This document shows positions 1-8,115 of a DNA stretch of 64,000 bases, one piece after another; position 1 is the stretch's first letter, and each line of letters opens with the position of its first letter. The notes beneath the pieces were generated by a model that saw only the letters and a program-made list of their open reading frames with translations, had not been told where the DNA came from and ran no database searches. The position numbers were made by a program, and so were the translations under genes. Origin of the DNA: Caldilinea sp. CFX5 (GTDB taxonomy: Bacteria; Chloroflexota; Anaerolineae; Caldilineales; Caldilineaceae); assembly GCA_021405325.1 (NCBI GenBank), contig QWII01000025.1, positions 1 through 64,000 of the forward strand, given 5' to 3'.

Positions 1-254
1 CGGATCGGTTTTGATATGCTCGAACGATGCTTGACCAATGGGCAATCTGTCTCGATCAGACTCATTCCCTACTTTTTATGAAACCCTACGGTAGCTAGTA
101 CCATAATTACTAAACCAACTCAACCCGAATGATGATCTAGTCGTGATAGCTTTCCTACTTCTGTTCTATTACAATGGCTTTAATATTGGGTTATCTTTTT
201 CTTACCCAATCCGCCGCATACGACAGCGCGGCTTTTTCCAAAAGGTGGATTCCT
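1..254. other. Intergenic or tail of an unseen gene
   Basis: I see no convincing reading frame, RNA gene or repeat here. The last bases hold the ribosome-binding site of the gene that starts at 255. Confidence 0.4.
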
Positions 255-1241
255 ATGCCAAACCGTGTACCCATTGCCCTCCTGGTTGACGATAGCTGCC
301 CATTGATCCATGTCTATCGCTACCACTGGGAGGATGTCCACAAACGAGCGCCCGCGACCGACGATGGACGACCGTTGCTTGATACCATTCCCAACAGCTT
401 TCTCGACCGTTTCTGTGCTGTTGTACAGCGGCATGGCATGGCCGGCAAATTTTCGATTGTGCCGGCGCCGGCAGGGCGAGGGAATGTGGTGGCGGGGATT
501 CACGGCTTTGCCCCAGCGCTAACACATGAGTGGATGACCACTGCCAAAGAACGCTTGTCGCCCCGTTTCGACTTCTGTCCCGAAGGGTTAACCCACAATC
601 TCACCGTCGATCTGGCGACCGGGTCATTCCTCCCCGTGGGCGAACTGGAATGGTCACACAGCCAGGAGCGCACCACGCTGACGCCTTATCTCATTCGGCA
701 ATACGAACTGCTCCAGGCCGCCGGCATCGACGCCACCGGCAACACCAGTTGTTGGACTTTTGGTCAGCGGGTCGAGGCCGAATACATCGCGGCGATGGTG
801 GCGGCGCAAAAAGCGGTCTACGGGCGCGATCACTCCTGGTATTTCCTGCACATCTGGCACCGTTTCCCGGCCAGTCGCCCTTACATTGCCTATGCCCAGG
901 GCGGGACAACGCTGGTGTCGATCAACTCGACGGTGGACGATTTCTTCTGGGCCACCATCAACAGCCCGCGCACCGACCAAGCCTACATCGAACAGATCAC
1001 CGATCAACTGCTCACCGCCAATGGACAAGGCGGCGCCATCCGCACGGTGTTGAATGCCGGCGGCTGGCCGATCTTGATGAACCATTGGCAATCCTTTTTC
1101 TCGAATGGCCTGGAAACCGGGTTGGCGGTTCTCGACCTGCTGGGGCAACGGGTCAGCGCCACCCTGGCCGATGAAGTCGAGTGGCTGAGTTGCGCAGAAA
1201 TTGCCCAACGGACTTGTTTAGAACTCACCTCAAAGGGGTAA
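255..1241 (+). CDS. Polysaccharide-deacetylase-like (NodB-fold) protein of unknown substrate
   Basis: The protein has 328 residues. I chose the ATG at 255 because AAGGTGG lies 7-13 bases upstream; the frame is open further upstream but has no comparable site. It begins with a beta strand ending in an acidic pair (LLVDDSCP), followed later by KFSIVPAP and by HW and HIWH motifs, a pattern reminiscent of NodB/TIM-barrel polysaccharide deacetylases. No textbook metal triad is evident, so the family call is inference. There is no signal peptide with this start. A strong hairpin terminator follows at 1294, so the gene appears to be a single transcription unit. A sugar-metabolism role is possible but not shown by its neighbours. 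Confidence 0.6.
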   Translation: MPNRVPIALLVDDSCPLIHVYRYHWEDVHKRAPATDDGRPLLDTIPNSFLDRFCAVVQRHGMAGKFSIVPAPAGRGNVVAGIHGFAPALTHEWMTTAKERLSPRFDFCPEGLTHNLTVDLATGSFLPVGELEWSHSQERTTLTPYLIRQYELLQAAGIDATGNTSCWTFGQRVEAEYIAAMVAAQKAVYGRDHSWYFLHIWHRFPASRPYIAYAQGGTTLVSINSTVDDFFWATINSPRTDQAYIEQITDQLLTANGQGGAIRTVLNAGGWPILMNHWQSFFSNGLETGLAVLDLLGQRVSATLADEVEWLSCAEIAQRTCLELTSKG

Positions 1242-1267
1242 AAATTCATCTAATCCCGTCCAGCCTG

Positions 1268-1276
1268 TGCTATAAT
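1268..1276 (+). promoter_or_regulatory. Extended -10 promoter element
   Basis: TGCTATAAT is a perfect extended -10 box between the 255 gene and the MFS gene. The predicted start near 1283 is only about 11 bases before a GC-rich hairpin with a T-rich 3' side at 1294-1325. If both are used, most transcripts would stop early, so the hairpin could act as an attenuator for the MFS gene. Confidence 0.4.
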
Positions 1277-1293
1277 CATCGCTATTGTCAAGC

Positions 1294-1325
1294 CGCGCCG
1301 GCCATGACCGGCGCGCTTTTATTTT
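1294..1325 (+). terminator. Rho-independent terminator or attenuator
   Basis: An 8-bp GC stem (1294-1301 with 1308-1315) has a six-base loop and is followed by CTTTTATTTT. It fits the end of the 255 gene. It also lies just after an extended -10 box, so it may instead attenuate transcription into the MFS gene. Confidence 0.65.
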
Positions 1326-1363
1326 GCCTGGAGTTCAGTTAAACAGAGAATGGACAGACCTGC

Positions 1364-2575
1364 ATGACCACTCCTACCCTCTCAAACCCCACATCGGCGG
1401 AGGTGATTGCCAAGCCGGCAGCCACCAGCGCCATCAAACGCAGCACGCTCCTGGCTGTTGTCCTCGGTCACCTCAGCGTTGATATGCAAACCGGTTCGCT
1501 GGCGGTGCTACTACCGTTGCTGCTCAAAGCCTTTGCCCTCGATTACACCGGCGCGGCAGCGATCATGAGTTTTAATAATTTGATCATTGCAATCTCTCAA
1601 CCCCTTTTTGGCATTCTGGGCGACCGCAAGCAGGTGCGCTGGTTAGTCTATGTCGGCTGTTTGCTCACGGGCCTGGGCATGGTGGCAGTGATGTTTCTGC
1701 CCAGTTACTGGCTGATCGTGGTGGCTGTCGTGTTGAGCGGACTGGGGTCGGCTATGTTCCACCCCGAAGGGGTGTCGGTGGTGCGGGCCATTAGCGGCGA
1801 CAAGGCGGCGACCGCTTCGTCCATCTTCTTCTTTGGCGGCAACTTGGGCTTTGCGGTTGGCCCGCTGCTGGTCGCCTGGCTCACCCATAACTGGGGGACG
1901 CACGCCGCGATCTGGATGCTGATTCCGACCCTGGTGGCAATGGGCTTTTTAGCGGCCAACACGGCTGAGATCCGTCGCCCCGCCGCCGAACGGCTGGCTG
2001 TCCACACGCAAGCAGGCGCACCGTGGTACAGCCAAAATTTGGGGCTGATCCTCTTATTGCTCGCGCTAATCACTGTGCAGACCATCATCCTCACCGGGCT
2101 GAAGACCTTTATCCCACTCTTCTATGCCGAGCAAATTTCAGCCGATTGGATTGCGCTGTTGCTCACGGTCATTTCGTTGACCGGGGCGGCGGGGACACTG
2201 GTGGGTGGCTTTGCCGCCGAACGTCTTGGGCGCAAAAAGGTGATCATCATCGCTTCCCTCCTCGTGCTGGGCCTCTTATTCGCCGCCATGCGCAGTGAGG
2301 GTTGGCTGCAACTGTTCCTGCTGGGCGGCACCGGCTTCTTCCTCTCCATGCCCTGGCCGCTCACGGTGGTGATGGTGCAGGAAGCCATGCCCAACAACAT
2401 CGGGCTGGCCTCCGGCTTAACGCTCGGCCTAGCCTATGGCGCCAGTGGTCTGGGTGTCGCCGCCTTGGGCCGCGTCGGCGATCTCTTCGGCTTGCAAACG
2501 ACCATGAATGTCGTCATCTGGCTCCCGCTGGCCGCGCTGGCGATCAGCTTCCTGGTGCGCGAACGGCGCAAATAA
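1364..2575 (+). CDS. MFS transporter, fosmidomycin-resistance (Fsr)-like
   Basis: This 403-residue protein has about 12 hydrophobic segments and the standard MFS length. After a polar N-terminus come a first helix around residues 28-50, the loop-2/3 region GILGDRKQ (the MFS A-motif position), and GLGSAMFHPEG, a helix-4 signature typical of the Fsr-type subgroup. A second A-motif-like loop, AERLGRKK, begins the C-terminal half. The family exports small molecules by proton antiport at the inner membrane; the substrate here cannot be read from the sequence. The gene is downstream of a promoter/hairpin pair (1268-1325). It is followed within five bases by a repeat end associated with a transposase remnant. 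Confidence 0.85.
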   Translation: MTTPTLSNPTSAEVIAKPAATSAIKRSTLLAVVLGHLSVDMQTGSLAVLLPLLLKAFALDYTGAAAIMSFNNLIIAISQPLFGILGDRKQVRWLVYVGCLLTGLGMVAVMFLPSYWLIVVAVVLSGLGSAMFHPEGVSVVRAISGDKAATASSIFFFGGNLGFAVGPLLVAWLTHNWGTHAAIWMLIPTLVAMGFLAANTAEIRRPAAERLAVHTQAGAPWYSQNLGLILLLLALITVQTIILTGLKTFIPLFYAEQISADWIALLLTVISLTGAAGTLVGGFAAERLGRKKVIIIASLLVLGLLFAAMRSEGWLQLFLLGGTGFFLSMPWPLTVVMVQEAMPNNIGLASGLTLGLAYGASGLGVAALGRVGDLFGLQTTMNVVIWLPLAALAISFLVRERRK

Positions 2576-2579
2576 TTAT

Positions 2580-2597
2580 AGGACTTACGCAAGACGC
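2580..2597 (+). repeat. Solitary TTACGCA-type inverted-repeat end
   Basis: The 17 bases from 2580 are identical to the left end of the 113-bp element at 11144. No matching right end is seen nearby. With the transposase remnant at 2662 it probably marks the left border of a decayed insertion sequence, which would link these small elements to an autonomous parent. Confidence 0.6.
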
Positions 2598-2661
2598 ATG
2601 AATAAGAGAAGTGTAGGACCTATCAATTGACAAGCCCGAAGAAAAGCGTTAGGGTAGGTGC

Positions 2662-2755
2662 ATGAATGCAAAAGGGGAGGTCGTGCAAGCTGTGTGCGCC
2701 TTCCGCTGGAAAGTCGAGCTATTTCACCGCCAAACTAAACAGTTGACGGGATTTC
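2662..2755 (+). pseudogene. Transposase C-terminal remnant (DDE type)
   Basis: About 30 codons encode FRWKVELFHRQTKQLTG, the helix carrying the last acidic catalytic residue (E of the DDE triad) in IS4/IS701-like transposases. The rest of the transposase is absent. Around 2750-2756 the coding signal switches frame directly into a dioxygenase fragment, so a deletion or insertion event joined the two. The family assignment is from the motif only. Confidence 0.7.
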
Positions 2756-3265
2756 AGTGCGGCCCTGGCCGCACAGCGCGGCACGCAACCTTTGCACGCC
2801 GACACGCCCCATCTCTGGCCCGACCTGACCGTGGCCCACCCGGTTCATGCCCTGGTGGTCAATGTGACCTTGATGGATGTGACCGCAGAGAACGGCGCCA
2901 CCGAGATGTGGCCCGGCACGCACTTAATCCCGATGAATGGGGGTCGCGTTATGGAAATAATGGAAGCGCAACGGCGCGAAGTCGTGCCGCCAGTGCGCGC
3001 CGTTTCCGGCAAAGGAAGCATTCTACTACGCGATATGCGCATGTGGCACCGGGGCGTCCCCAACCATTCCAATGTGGTGCGCCACATGATTGCCATGGTT
3101 CATACCATCAAGTGGATGCAACGGTCCACGCCGCTGCTCTTGAATAGTGGCGCCGAAACCGCCTTTGCCGACTACCCAGGCTTTGACCACAACGCCCAAT
3201 TTACCGACCAGCCGCTGGAGTATCTGTTTACCCGCCCGCCGACGGTTGTGTTGCGTAATTCGTGA
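2756..3265 (+). pseudogene. Phytanoyl-CoA dioxygenase family (PhyH) protein, 5'-truncated
   Basis: From about 2762 the second frame reads a PhyH-like C-terminal half. It has LHAD, the HxD part of the 2-His-1-carboxylate Fe(II) site, then a long strand NVTLMDVTAENGA, the turn EMWPGTH, and the distal HRGVPNHS carrying the third iron ligand and nearby 2-oxoglutarate contacts. Family members are about 250-300 residues; here only about 165 remain. The N-terminal half is replaced by a transposase tail in another frame, and no start codon with a ribosome-binding site is apparent. The iron-binding core is complete, but the fold lacks its N-terminal strands, so I treat it as a pseudogene. Confidence 0.75.
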
Positions 3266-3308
3266 TTCGTGGCCTTCGACAAGCTCAGGCCACGAATCAC
3301 GAATTACG
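3254..3308. repeat. Palindromic repeat with TTCGACAAGCTCA loop
   Basis: Perfect 21-bp arms (3254-3274 and 3288-3308) enclose the loop TTCGACAAGCTCA. The hairpin at 56354-56412 has unrelated arms but nearly the same loop, in reverse orientation. A shared loop with varied arms suggests a repeat family whose core, not the arms, is conserved. Confidence 0.75.
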
Positions 3309-3363
3309 AATCACGAATCACATTGCAGCAATCACGTTGTACAAATCAATCATGGAGATGTTT

Positions 3364-4374
3364 ATGGCTTATGTTGCTTATATCGCCATTGGCGGTGACG
3401 AAAAATTGCTCCGGTTTGACATGAACCCTACTGACGGGGCGCTCACCTTGCAGGAGGAGATCAAGTTGGCTGGAGCGCCGGGGCCGCTGGCGGTTGACCC
3501 GACGCAGACATTTCTCTATGTCGGGCTACGCTCGACCTGCCGGCTGGTCAGCTTCCAGATCGAGCAGGCAACCGGGCGGTTGCATCCCTTTGGGGAACCC
3601 GTGACGCTGGATACTGATCCTTGCTACCTATCAACTGACCAGACCGGGCGCTATCTGCTGGGGGCCTACTACCGGGGCGGCAAAGCGACTGTTCACCCGA
3701 TTGCTGCCAAGGGAGAATTGGGGCCGGAAGCGGTTTGCACAGTGACGACCATGCCCTACGCCCACTGTATCCGCACCGACCCGACCAATCGCTTTGTCTT
3801 TCTGCCCCATGTGGCCGAGTCCAACGTGATTGTGCAGTTGCGCTTCGATGCCGCCACTGGTCAACTGACGCCCAACAGCCCCGCCCAGGTGACGCCGCCG
3901 CCAGGAACAGGGCCACGTCACTATGTCTACCACCCGACCAAAGCCATTGTCTACTTCTCAAATGAACAAGGGGGCAGCGTCACCGGCTACCATCTCGACC
4001 CGACGCAAGGGACGCTCACCCCCTTCCAGACGCTCTCCACCCTGCCGACAGGCTTTACCGGGAGCAATACCTGCGCCAAGATCCAGATCCACCCGGCCGG
4101 GCGCTTTCTCTATGTCTCGAATCGCGGACATGACAGCATTGCCGGCTTTGCGATTGATGGCAACGGCTATCTGACGGCGCTCGGTCAACAGCCTGCCGAA
4201 CCGACCCCGCGCGCCTTTGGCCTCGACCCGACCGGGAATTTTCTCTATGCCAGCGGTCAGGGCAGCGGCAAACTCACGGCTTATCGCATTGACCAGGCCA
4301 ACGGTCGCCTACAGGCGCTTGCCACCTATACCGTAGGTGAGCGCCCGATGTGGGTGATGGTGTTACGCTTATAA
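3364..4374 (+). CDS. Lactonase family protein (YbhE/6-phosphogluconolactonase-like beta-propeller)
   Basis: The 336-residue protein is built of about seven blade repeats, each with a pattern such as GRFLYVSNRGHDS followed by a polar turn, typical of the PF10282 seven-bladed propeller. That family includes YbhE-type 6-phosphogluconolactonases and muconate cycloisomerase-like members. I chose the ATG at 3364 because GGAG sits at 3354-3357; the in-frame ATGs at 3352 and 3358 lack spacing. No signal peptide is visible, so it is probably cytosolic. If it hydrolyses 6-phosphogluconolactone it would serve the oxidative pentose phosphate pathway, but no partner enzyme is adjacent and other lactones are possible. 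Confidence 0.82.
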   Translation: MAYVAYIAIGGDEKLLRFDMNPTDGALTLQEEIKLAGAPGPLAVDPTQTFLYVGLRSTCRLVSFQIEQATGRLHPFGEPVTLDTDPCYLSTDQTGRYLLGAYYRGGKATVHPIAAKGELGPEAVCTVTTMPYAHCIRTDPTNRFVFLPHVAESNVIVQLRFDAATGQLTPNSPAQVTPPPGTGPRHYVYHPTKAIVYFSNEQGGSVTGYHLDPTQGTLTPFQTLSTLPTGFTGSNTCAKIQIHPAGRFLYVSNRGHDSIAGFAIDGNGYLTALGQQPAEPTPRAFGLDPTGNFLYASGQGSGKLTAYRIDQANGRLQALATYTVGERPMWVMVLRL

Positions 4375-4392
4375 GTGCCGACAAATTGAGGC

Positions 4393-4421
4393 TTGACATT
4401 CAGTAGATTTCCTGTTATCCT
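4393..4421 (+). promoter_or_regulatory. Sigma-70-type promoter of the ArsR-DUF2087 gene
   Basis: A perfect TTGACA at 4393-4398 is separated by 17 bp from TATCCT (4416-4421), which is preceded by TG one base upstream, making an extended -10. Transcription should begin near 4428, after the ATG at 4425, which argues that translation starts at 4464. The -10 lies inside the palindromic operator. Confidence 0.75.
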
Positions 4422-4456
4422 GTTATGCAAATATTCGGATATTTGCATAACAGGAT
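4417..4456. promoter_or_regulatory. 40-bp perfect palindromic operator
   Basis: Arms of 18 bp (4417-4434 and 4439-4456) are exact reverse complements around TCGG. The palindrome covers the -10 end and the predicted start site of the regulator gene. CCTGTTAT at 4411-4418 is repeated directly at 4419-4426, adding another half-site. Position and symmetry suit negative autoregulation by the ArsR-type dimer encoded just downstream. Confidence 0.75.
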
Positions 4457-4463
4457 AAATCTT

Positions 4464-5816
4464 ATGCTCTTTCAACCTTTTACTCAAATTCAGTCATCAA
4501 CCGTAAGCACAAGCGTTGCTGTCGAACCGGTTTACAATGCTTTGCTCAGTCTCGCGCTCCTCACCGCTGATCTTGCTACCATCAAAGTAGAACCTTGGAT
4601 CACGCAAACGGCAGCGCGCTTGACGCCGCAACAACGCCATGAGAACCGGCTTGTCTTTGAAGGGTTCGGACCGGCGTTGCTTCCTGTTGTCACCTATCCT
4701 GACTTCTCGGCTTACCTGGCGGCCTTGACCGCAGAAGCGCCCACAGCTTTGCTTGACCGGCTATTGCAACAGTTCGCACGGAGGCAGCCGCCAACCGCGG
4801 TTGATCAGCAGCGCTTTGTTCAGCAGGTGGACGCCGCTTATCCACTGAATCGGATAGATAAAACGCTCCTGGCTGAAGTCTATCAACTGCTCAATGAGCC
4901 GGTGACAATGCACCGTCTACTGACCACTCATCTGCGCACCCTGTGGGAGAATCACCTGGCCGCCGAATGGGAGCGGTCATCACGAAATTTGCAGAGCATG
5001 ACCTACCTGCTCAACAAATGCACCTGGCCGACTACCTCCGCCCAGGATGCGATTCGCGCCTTCCTGCGCCGTCCGCTACCGGATGCGATCAGTGCGCAAC
5101 TGGAGGGTGTTGAGCGGGTAGTTTTTGTACCGTCGCCTCATGTCCATCTCCATGCTGAACGCTTTGGCAGTCCAAACACCATTTGGATCTTTGCGTTGGC
5201 AAATTTCTGGACGCTGCCGCTGCGCACCGAGCCAATTCAGCGGACAGAGTTGCTCTCTCCCTTGAACGCCTTGGCCGATGAGACACGCTTGCACATTTTA
5301 GAACTGTTGGCGACCCACCAGGAGCTATTTGCCCAAGAATTGATCACCAAATTAGCGATCAGCCAGCCGACGGTCTCGCGTCATCTCAAACAGTTGCGTA
5401 GCGCCAATTTGATTACAGAGCAGCGGGGCAACGACGCCAACAAAAGTTATCAACTCAACGCTGAAGCCATTGAGCGGCTCTTTCACACCCTGATGCAGTT
5501 GCTCTCGACGGAAAATGCCGAACTAAATCAAAGTGATGCCCGCTTAACCCAACCGGCGGCGCTGCGGCGCTTTCTGGATCGCGACGCCCGTGTCACCACC
5601 TGGCCGAGCAAACAGAAGGATCAACAGCCAGTGCTAGAATATTTGAGCGGCAAGTTTTCGCTGGGGCAGGATTACACGGAAGCCCAGGTCAACGCGCTGT
5701 TGAACAGTTGGCACACCTATGGCAACCCGGCTTATTTACGTCGATCGCTGGTCGATGCCGGATTGTTACAACGCACACCGGATGGCGCACGCTACTGGCG
5801 GGCAGAAACACAGTAG
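4464..5816 (+). CDS. ArsR-family winged-helix regulator with DUF5937-like N-terminus and DUF2087 C-terminus
   Basis: This 450-residue protein is far longer than a typical ArsR repressor (about 100). Residues 1-250 form an uncharacterised alpha/beta region. Residues 266-332 are an ArsR winged helix (LADETRLHILELL, then the recognition helix QPTVSRHLKQL). Residues about 377-450 match the DUF2087 pattern (RFLDRDARV to YLRRSLVDAGLLQR). No Cys metal site is seen near the helices, so the inducer is probably not a thiophilic metal. The start at 4464 follows from the promoter at 4393-4421. A DUF6998-like gene follows after nine bases, indicating an operon. The palindrome at 4417 is its likely autoregulatory site. 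Confidence 0.85.
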   Translation: MLFQPFTQIQSSTVSTSVAVEPVYNALLSLALLTADLATIKVEPWITQTAARLTPQQRHENRLVFEGFGPALLPVVTYPDFSAYLAALTAEAPTALLDRLLQQFARRQPPTAVDQQRFVQQVDAAYPLNRIDKTLLAEVYQLLNEPVTMHRLLTTHLRTLWENHLAAEWERSSRNLQSMTYLLNKCTWPTTSAQDAIRAFLRRPLPDAISAQLEGVERVVFVPSPHVHLHAERFGSPNTIWIFALANFWTLPLRTEPIQRTELLSPLNALADETRLHILELLATHQELFAQELITKLAISQPTVSRHLKQLRSANLITEQRGNDANKSYQLNAEAIERLFHTLMQLLSTENAELNQSDARLTQPAALRRFLDRDARVTTWPSKQKDQQPVLEYLSGKFSLGQDYTEAQVNALLNSWHTYGNPAYLRRSLVDAGLLQRTPDGARYWRAETQ

Positions 5817-5825
5817 GAACAACTG

Positions 5826-6356
5826 ATGAATCAACTTGTTGAACTGGCCGACTTACTAAAACAGTACAACCAGATTGGCGCTCAAATTGCCGCCATCATT
5901 GGTCGCCCTGCCCAAATTGGTCACATTGGCGAATTCATTGCTGCACAAATCTTTGACATCGCACTTGAACCAGCAGCCAACGCCAAGGCGATTGACGGCA
6001 AATTCCGGGCAGGCGCGCTGACAGGGCATACGGTCAATATCAAATGGTATGCCAAACGCGAGAGTTGCCTTGACATTACACCTACCGCTTTACCGGATTA
6101 CTATTTGGTGTTCGCTGGCCCGAAAGCCCAAGCAATGACATCACGCGGCGATAGTAGACCTTGGCTGATTCAGGCAGTCTATCTTTTTGAGGCAAGACAA
6201 TTGGTAGCTGCGCTTCAAAAGCAAGGCATCAATATTGGGATCGCAACGAGTGTCAAGGCAGGGGTGTGGCAGGACGCCATGCTCTACCCACAGCAGCACT
6301 CCGCCCTGTATCCGCTATCCGACCAACAAAAAGTTATGCTTGCCCTCTTTACATAG
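5826..6356 (+). CDS. DUF6998-like protein, co-transcribed with the ArsR-type regulator
   Basis: This 176-residue protein starts nine bases after the regulator stops. It opens with a short helical segment, then GRPAQIGHIGEFIAAQIFDI, a stretch found in small restriction-endonuclease-fold-like proteins annotated as DUF6998. Next come AIDGKFR, VNIKWYAKRE and a strand-rich tail. The order GEF..A, D..K and K..Y could be a degenerate nuclease fold, but a clean PD-(D/E)XK site is not visible, so no activity is claimed. Its tight linkage to a repressor suggests a stress-inducible output. The family name is from memory of motifs and is moderately certain. Confidence 0.6.
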   Translation: MNQLVELADLLKQYNQIGAQIAAIIGRPAQIGHIGEFIAAQIFDIALEPAANAKAIDGKFRAGALTGHTVNIKWYAKRESCLDITPTALPDYYLVFAGPKAQAMTSRGDSRPWLIQAVYLFEARQLVAALQKQGINIGIATSVKAGVWQDAMLYPQQHSALYPLSDQQKVMLALFT

Positions 6357-6365
6357 TGGTATAAT
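6357..6365 (+). promoter_or_regulatory. Extended -10 element before the AAA/nuclease gene
   Basis: TGGTATAAT, with a consensus hexamer at 6360-6365, overlaps the last codon region of the preceding gene and lies 56 bp before the ATG at 6421. No good -35 is visible at 17 bp, so the TG extension would have to compensate. It suggests the AAA/nuclease gene can be transcribed independently. Confidence 0.5.
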
Positions 6366-6420
6366 CCATCATAGCATATTGACTAGTAACAGAGCGTTTA
6401 GCGGACACGGAGTAGGTGCA

Positions 6421-7998
6421 ATGCAACGATTGCCGATCGGGGAACAGGAATTTACACGACTGCGGGAGCGCAATGAGGTCTATGTTGACAAAACGCGGCA
6501 GATCTATGAATTAATGAACGCCGGTCGCTTTTTGTTTTTGTCACGCCCGCGCCGCTTTGGCAAGTCGCTGCTGGTCACGACCTTGGTAGAAATCTATCGC
6601 GGCAATCGTGACCTCTTTCAAGGCTTGTGGATTGAGGACAAAATCGATTGGCAGCCATACCCGGTGATCTTGATCAATTTCAACGGGATGGATTATCGCG
6701 AGCAGTCCCTAAGTGATGCCTTAGCCCAGTATATGGATAGAGTGGCAACGCAATATCAGATCACCTTACAGGGTGAACATTACAAAGAGAAATTCCAAGA
6801 GTTAATTGTACGTTTAGCGGAACAGAGTGTTTCCCAAGGCTTTGGCCCCAATCGGGTTGTTCTGTTGGTGGATGAATATGATAAGCCGATTACCGATCTG
6901 CTGGAAAACGATCAAAAGGTGCAGGAACATGTTGACACGCTAAAAAATTTCTATTCCGTTCTCAAAGCGCCGGAAGCCATTCATCTTCACCTCGTCTTTC
7001 TAACCGGGGTTTCTAAATATGGCAAAATTTCGGTCTTTTCTGATCTCAATAATTTGCTCGATCTGACGTTGGATACACGCTTTGCGACCCTGTTAGGCTA
7101 TACGCAAACAGAATTAGAGCACTACTTTAGCGATCACATTGCCCGTTTATGTGTTACCCACGGTTTAAGCCAGGAAGCGATGTTGGCGCGAATTCGTTTC
7201 TGGTACGATGGTTATTCCTGGGATGGCAACCAGCGCGTCTATGTGCCTTTTTCCACATTGGTATTCTTAGAACAACAGCAATTTGCGAACTTCTGGTTTT
7301 CAACAGCCACCCCGACCTTCTTAATCAAATTGCTCAAACAAAAGAAGCTTCCAGCCACAGCATTGGCTGACGTGATTGCCGATCGCCGCTTACTCGAAAG
7401 TGCCGCGGTGGCTGACCTAAGACCCACTTCCCTGTTGTTCCAAACCGGCTATCTGACCATAAAATCTGTCCAATTTCGGCTGGGGCAGCCACGATACCGC
7501 TTAGGCTACCCCAACTTTGAAGTGGAACAAGCATTCCAACAATATTTGCTAGCTGACTATCTGGACATTTCTGTCGATCAACTGGTGGACTCGCTACTCG
7601 TCCGTTTAGAAGACGCACTTACCCAGCAAGATATCCCCCGCTTTATGCAGATTTTTCAGTCGGTCTTCGCCGGCATCCCTTACACCCTCTTTCTGGAAGA
7701 AGAAGCCTATTATCACTCGGTTGTGTATCTCGTATTGCGGCTACTCAACTTTCAGATCGACCCGGAAAAGTTGACCAACGTCGGGCGCATTGACGCCGTC
7801 TTGGTGCTAGACGATGTGATCTACATCCTTGAATTTAAGATGAGCACCGCCGACATTGCCCTCCAACAGATCCGTGACAAAGGCTATGCCCAGACATACC
7901 AGGGGAGCGGCAAGACCATCATTCTGGTGGGCATTGCCTTTGACAAGGAAAAGCGCAACATCACTGACTGGAAGAGCGAACGTGTACAAACACAGTGA
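6421..7998 (+). CDS. AAA-ATPase-like / PD-(D/E)XK nuclease-fold protein (DUF1703 type)
   Basis: The protein has 526 residues. I chose the ATG at 6421 because GGAGTAGG is just upstream. Residues 1-270 are an AAA_ATPase-like domain with Walker A RPRRFGKSL (42-50) and Walker B VVLLVDEYD (to 154). The C-terminus carries a PD-(D/E)XK nuclease-type site: D459 (RIDAVL) and E472/K474 (ILEFK). Proteins of this architecture are abundant and multicopy in anaerobes and Chloroflexota; their biological role is unknown and defence or mobile-element links have been proposed. By eye the gene is AT-richer than its metabolic neighbours, which suggests transfer. It has its own -10 element. Confidence 0.9.
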   Translation: MQRLPIGEQEFTRLRERNEVYVDKTRQIYELMNAGRFLFLSRPRRFGKSLLVTTLVEIYRGNRDLFQGLWIEDKIDWQPYPVILINFNGMDYREQSLSDALAQYMDRVATQYQITLQGEHYKEKFQELIVRLAEQSVSQGFGPNRVVLLVDEYDKPITDLLENDQKVQEHVDTLKNFYSVLKAPEAIHLHLVFLTGVSKYGKISVFSDLNNLLDLTLDTRFATLLGYTQTELEHYFSDHIARLCVTHGLSQEAMLARIRFWYDGYSWDGNQRVYVPFSTLVFLEQQQFANFWFSTATPTFLIKLLKQKKLPATALADVIADRRLLESAAVADLRPTSLLFQTGYLTIKSVQFRLGQPRYRLGYPNFEVEQAFQQYLLADYLDISVDQLVDSLLVRLEDALTQQDIPRFMQIFQSVFAGIPYTLFLEEEAYYHSVVYLVLRLLNFQIDPEKLTNVGRIDAVLVLDDVIYILEFKMSTADIALQQIRDKGYAQTYQGSGKTIILVGIAFDKEKRNITDWKSERVQTQ

Positions 7999-8115
7999 TC
8001 CACCAAGTGGAGAGCGCATAATCGCAAACCATCCATCCCGCAGTTGGAGCCAGCCGATGCCGCCTGGGCGGATAAGTGTCTGGCCGCTGCCCAAAGCCAA
8101 TGAAACTGTCGAACT

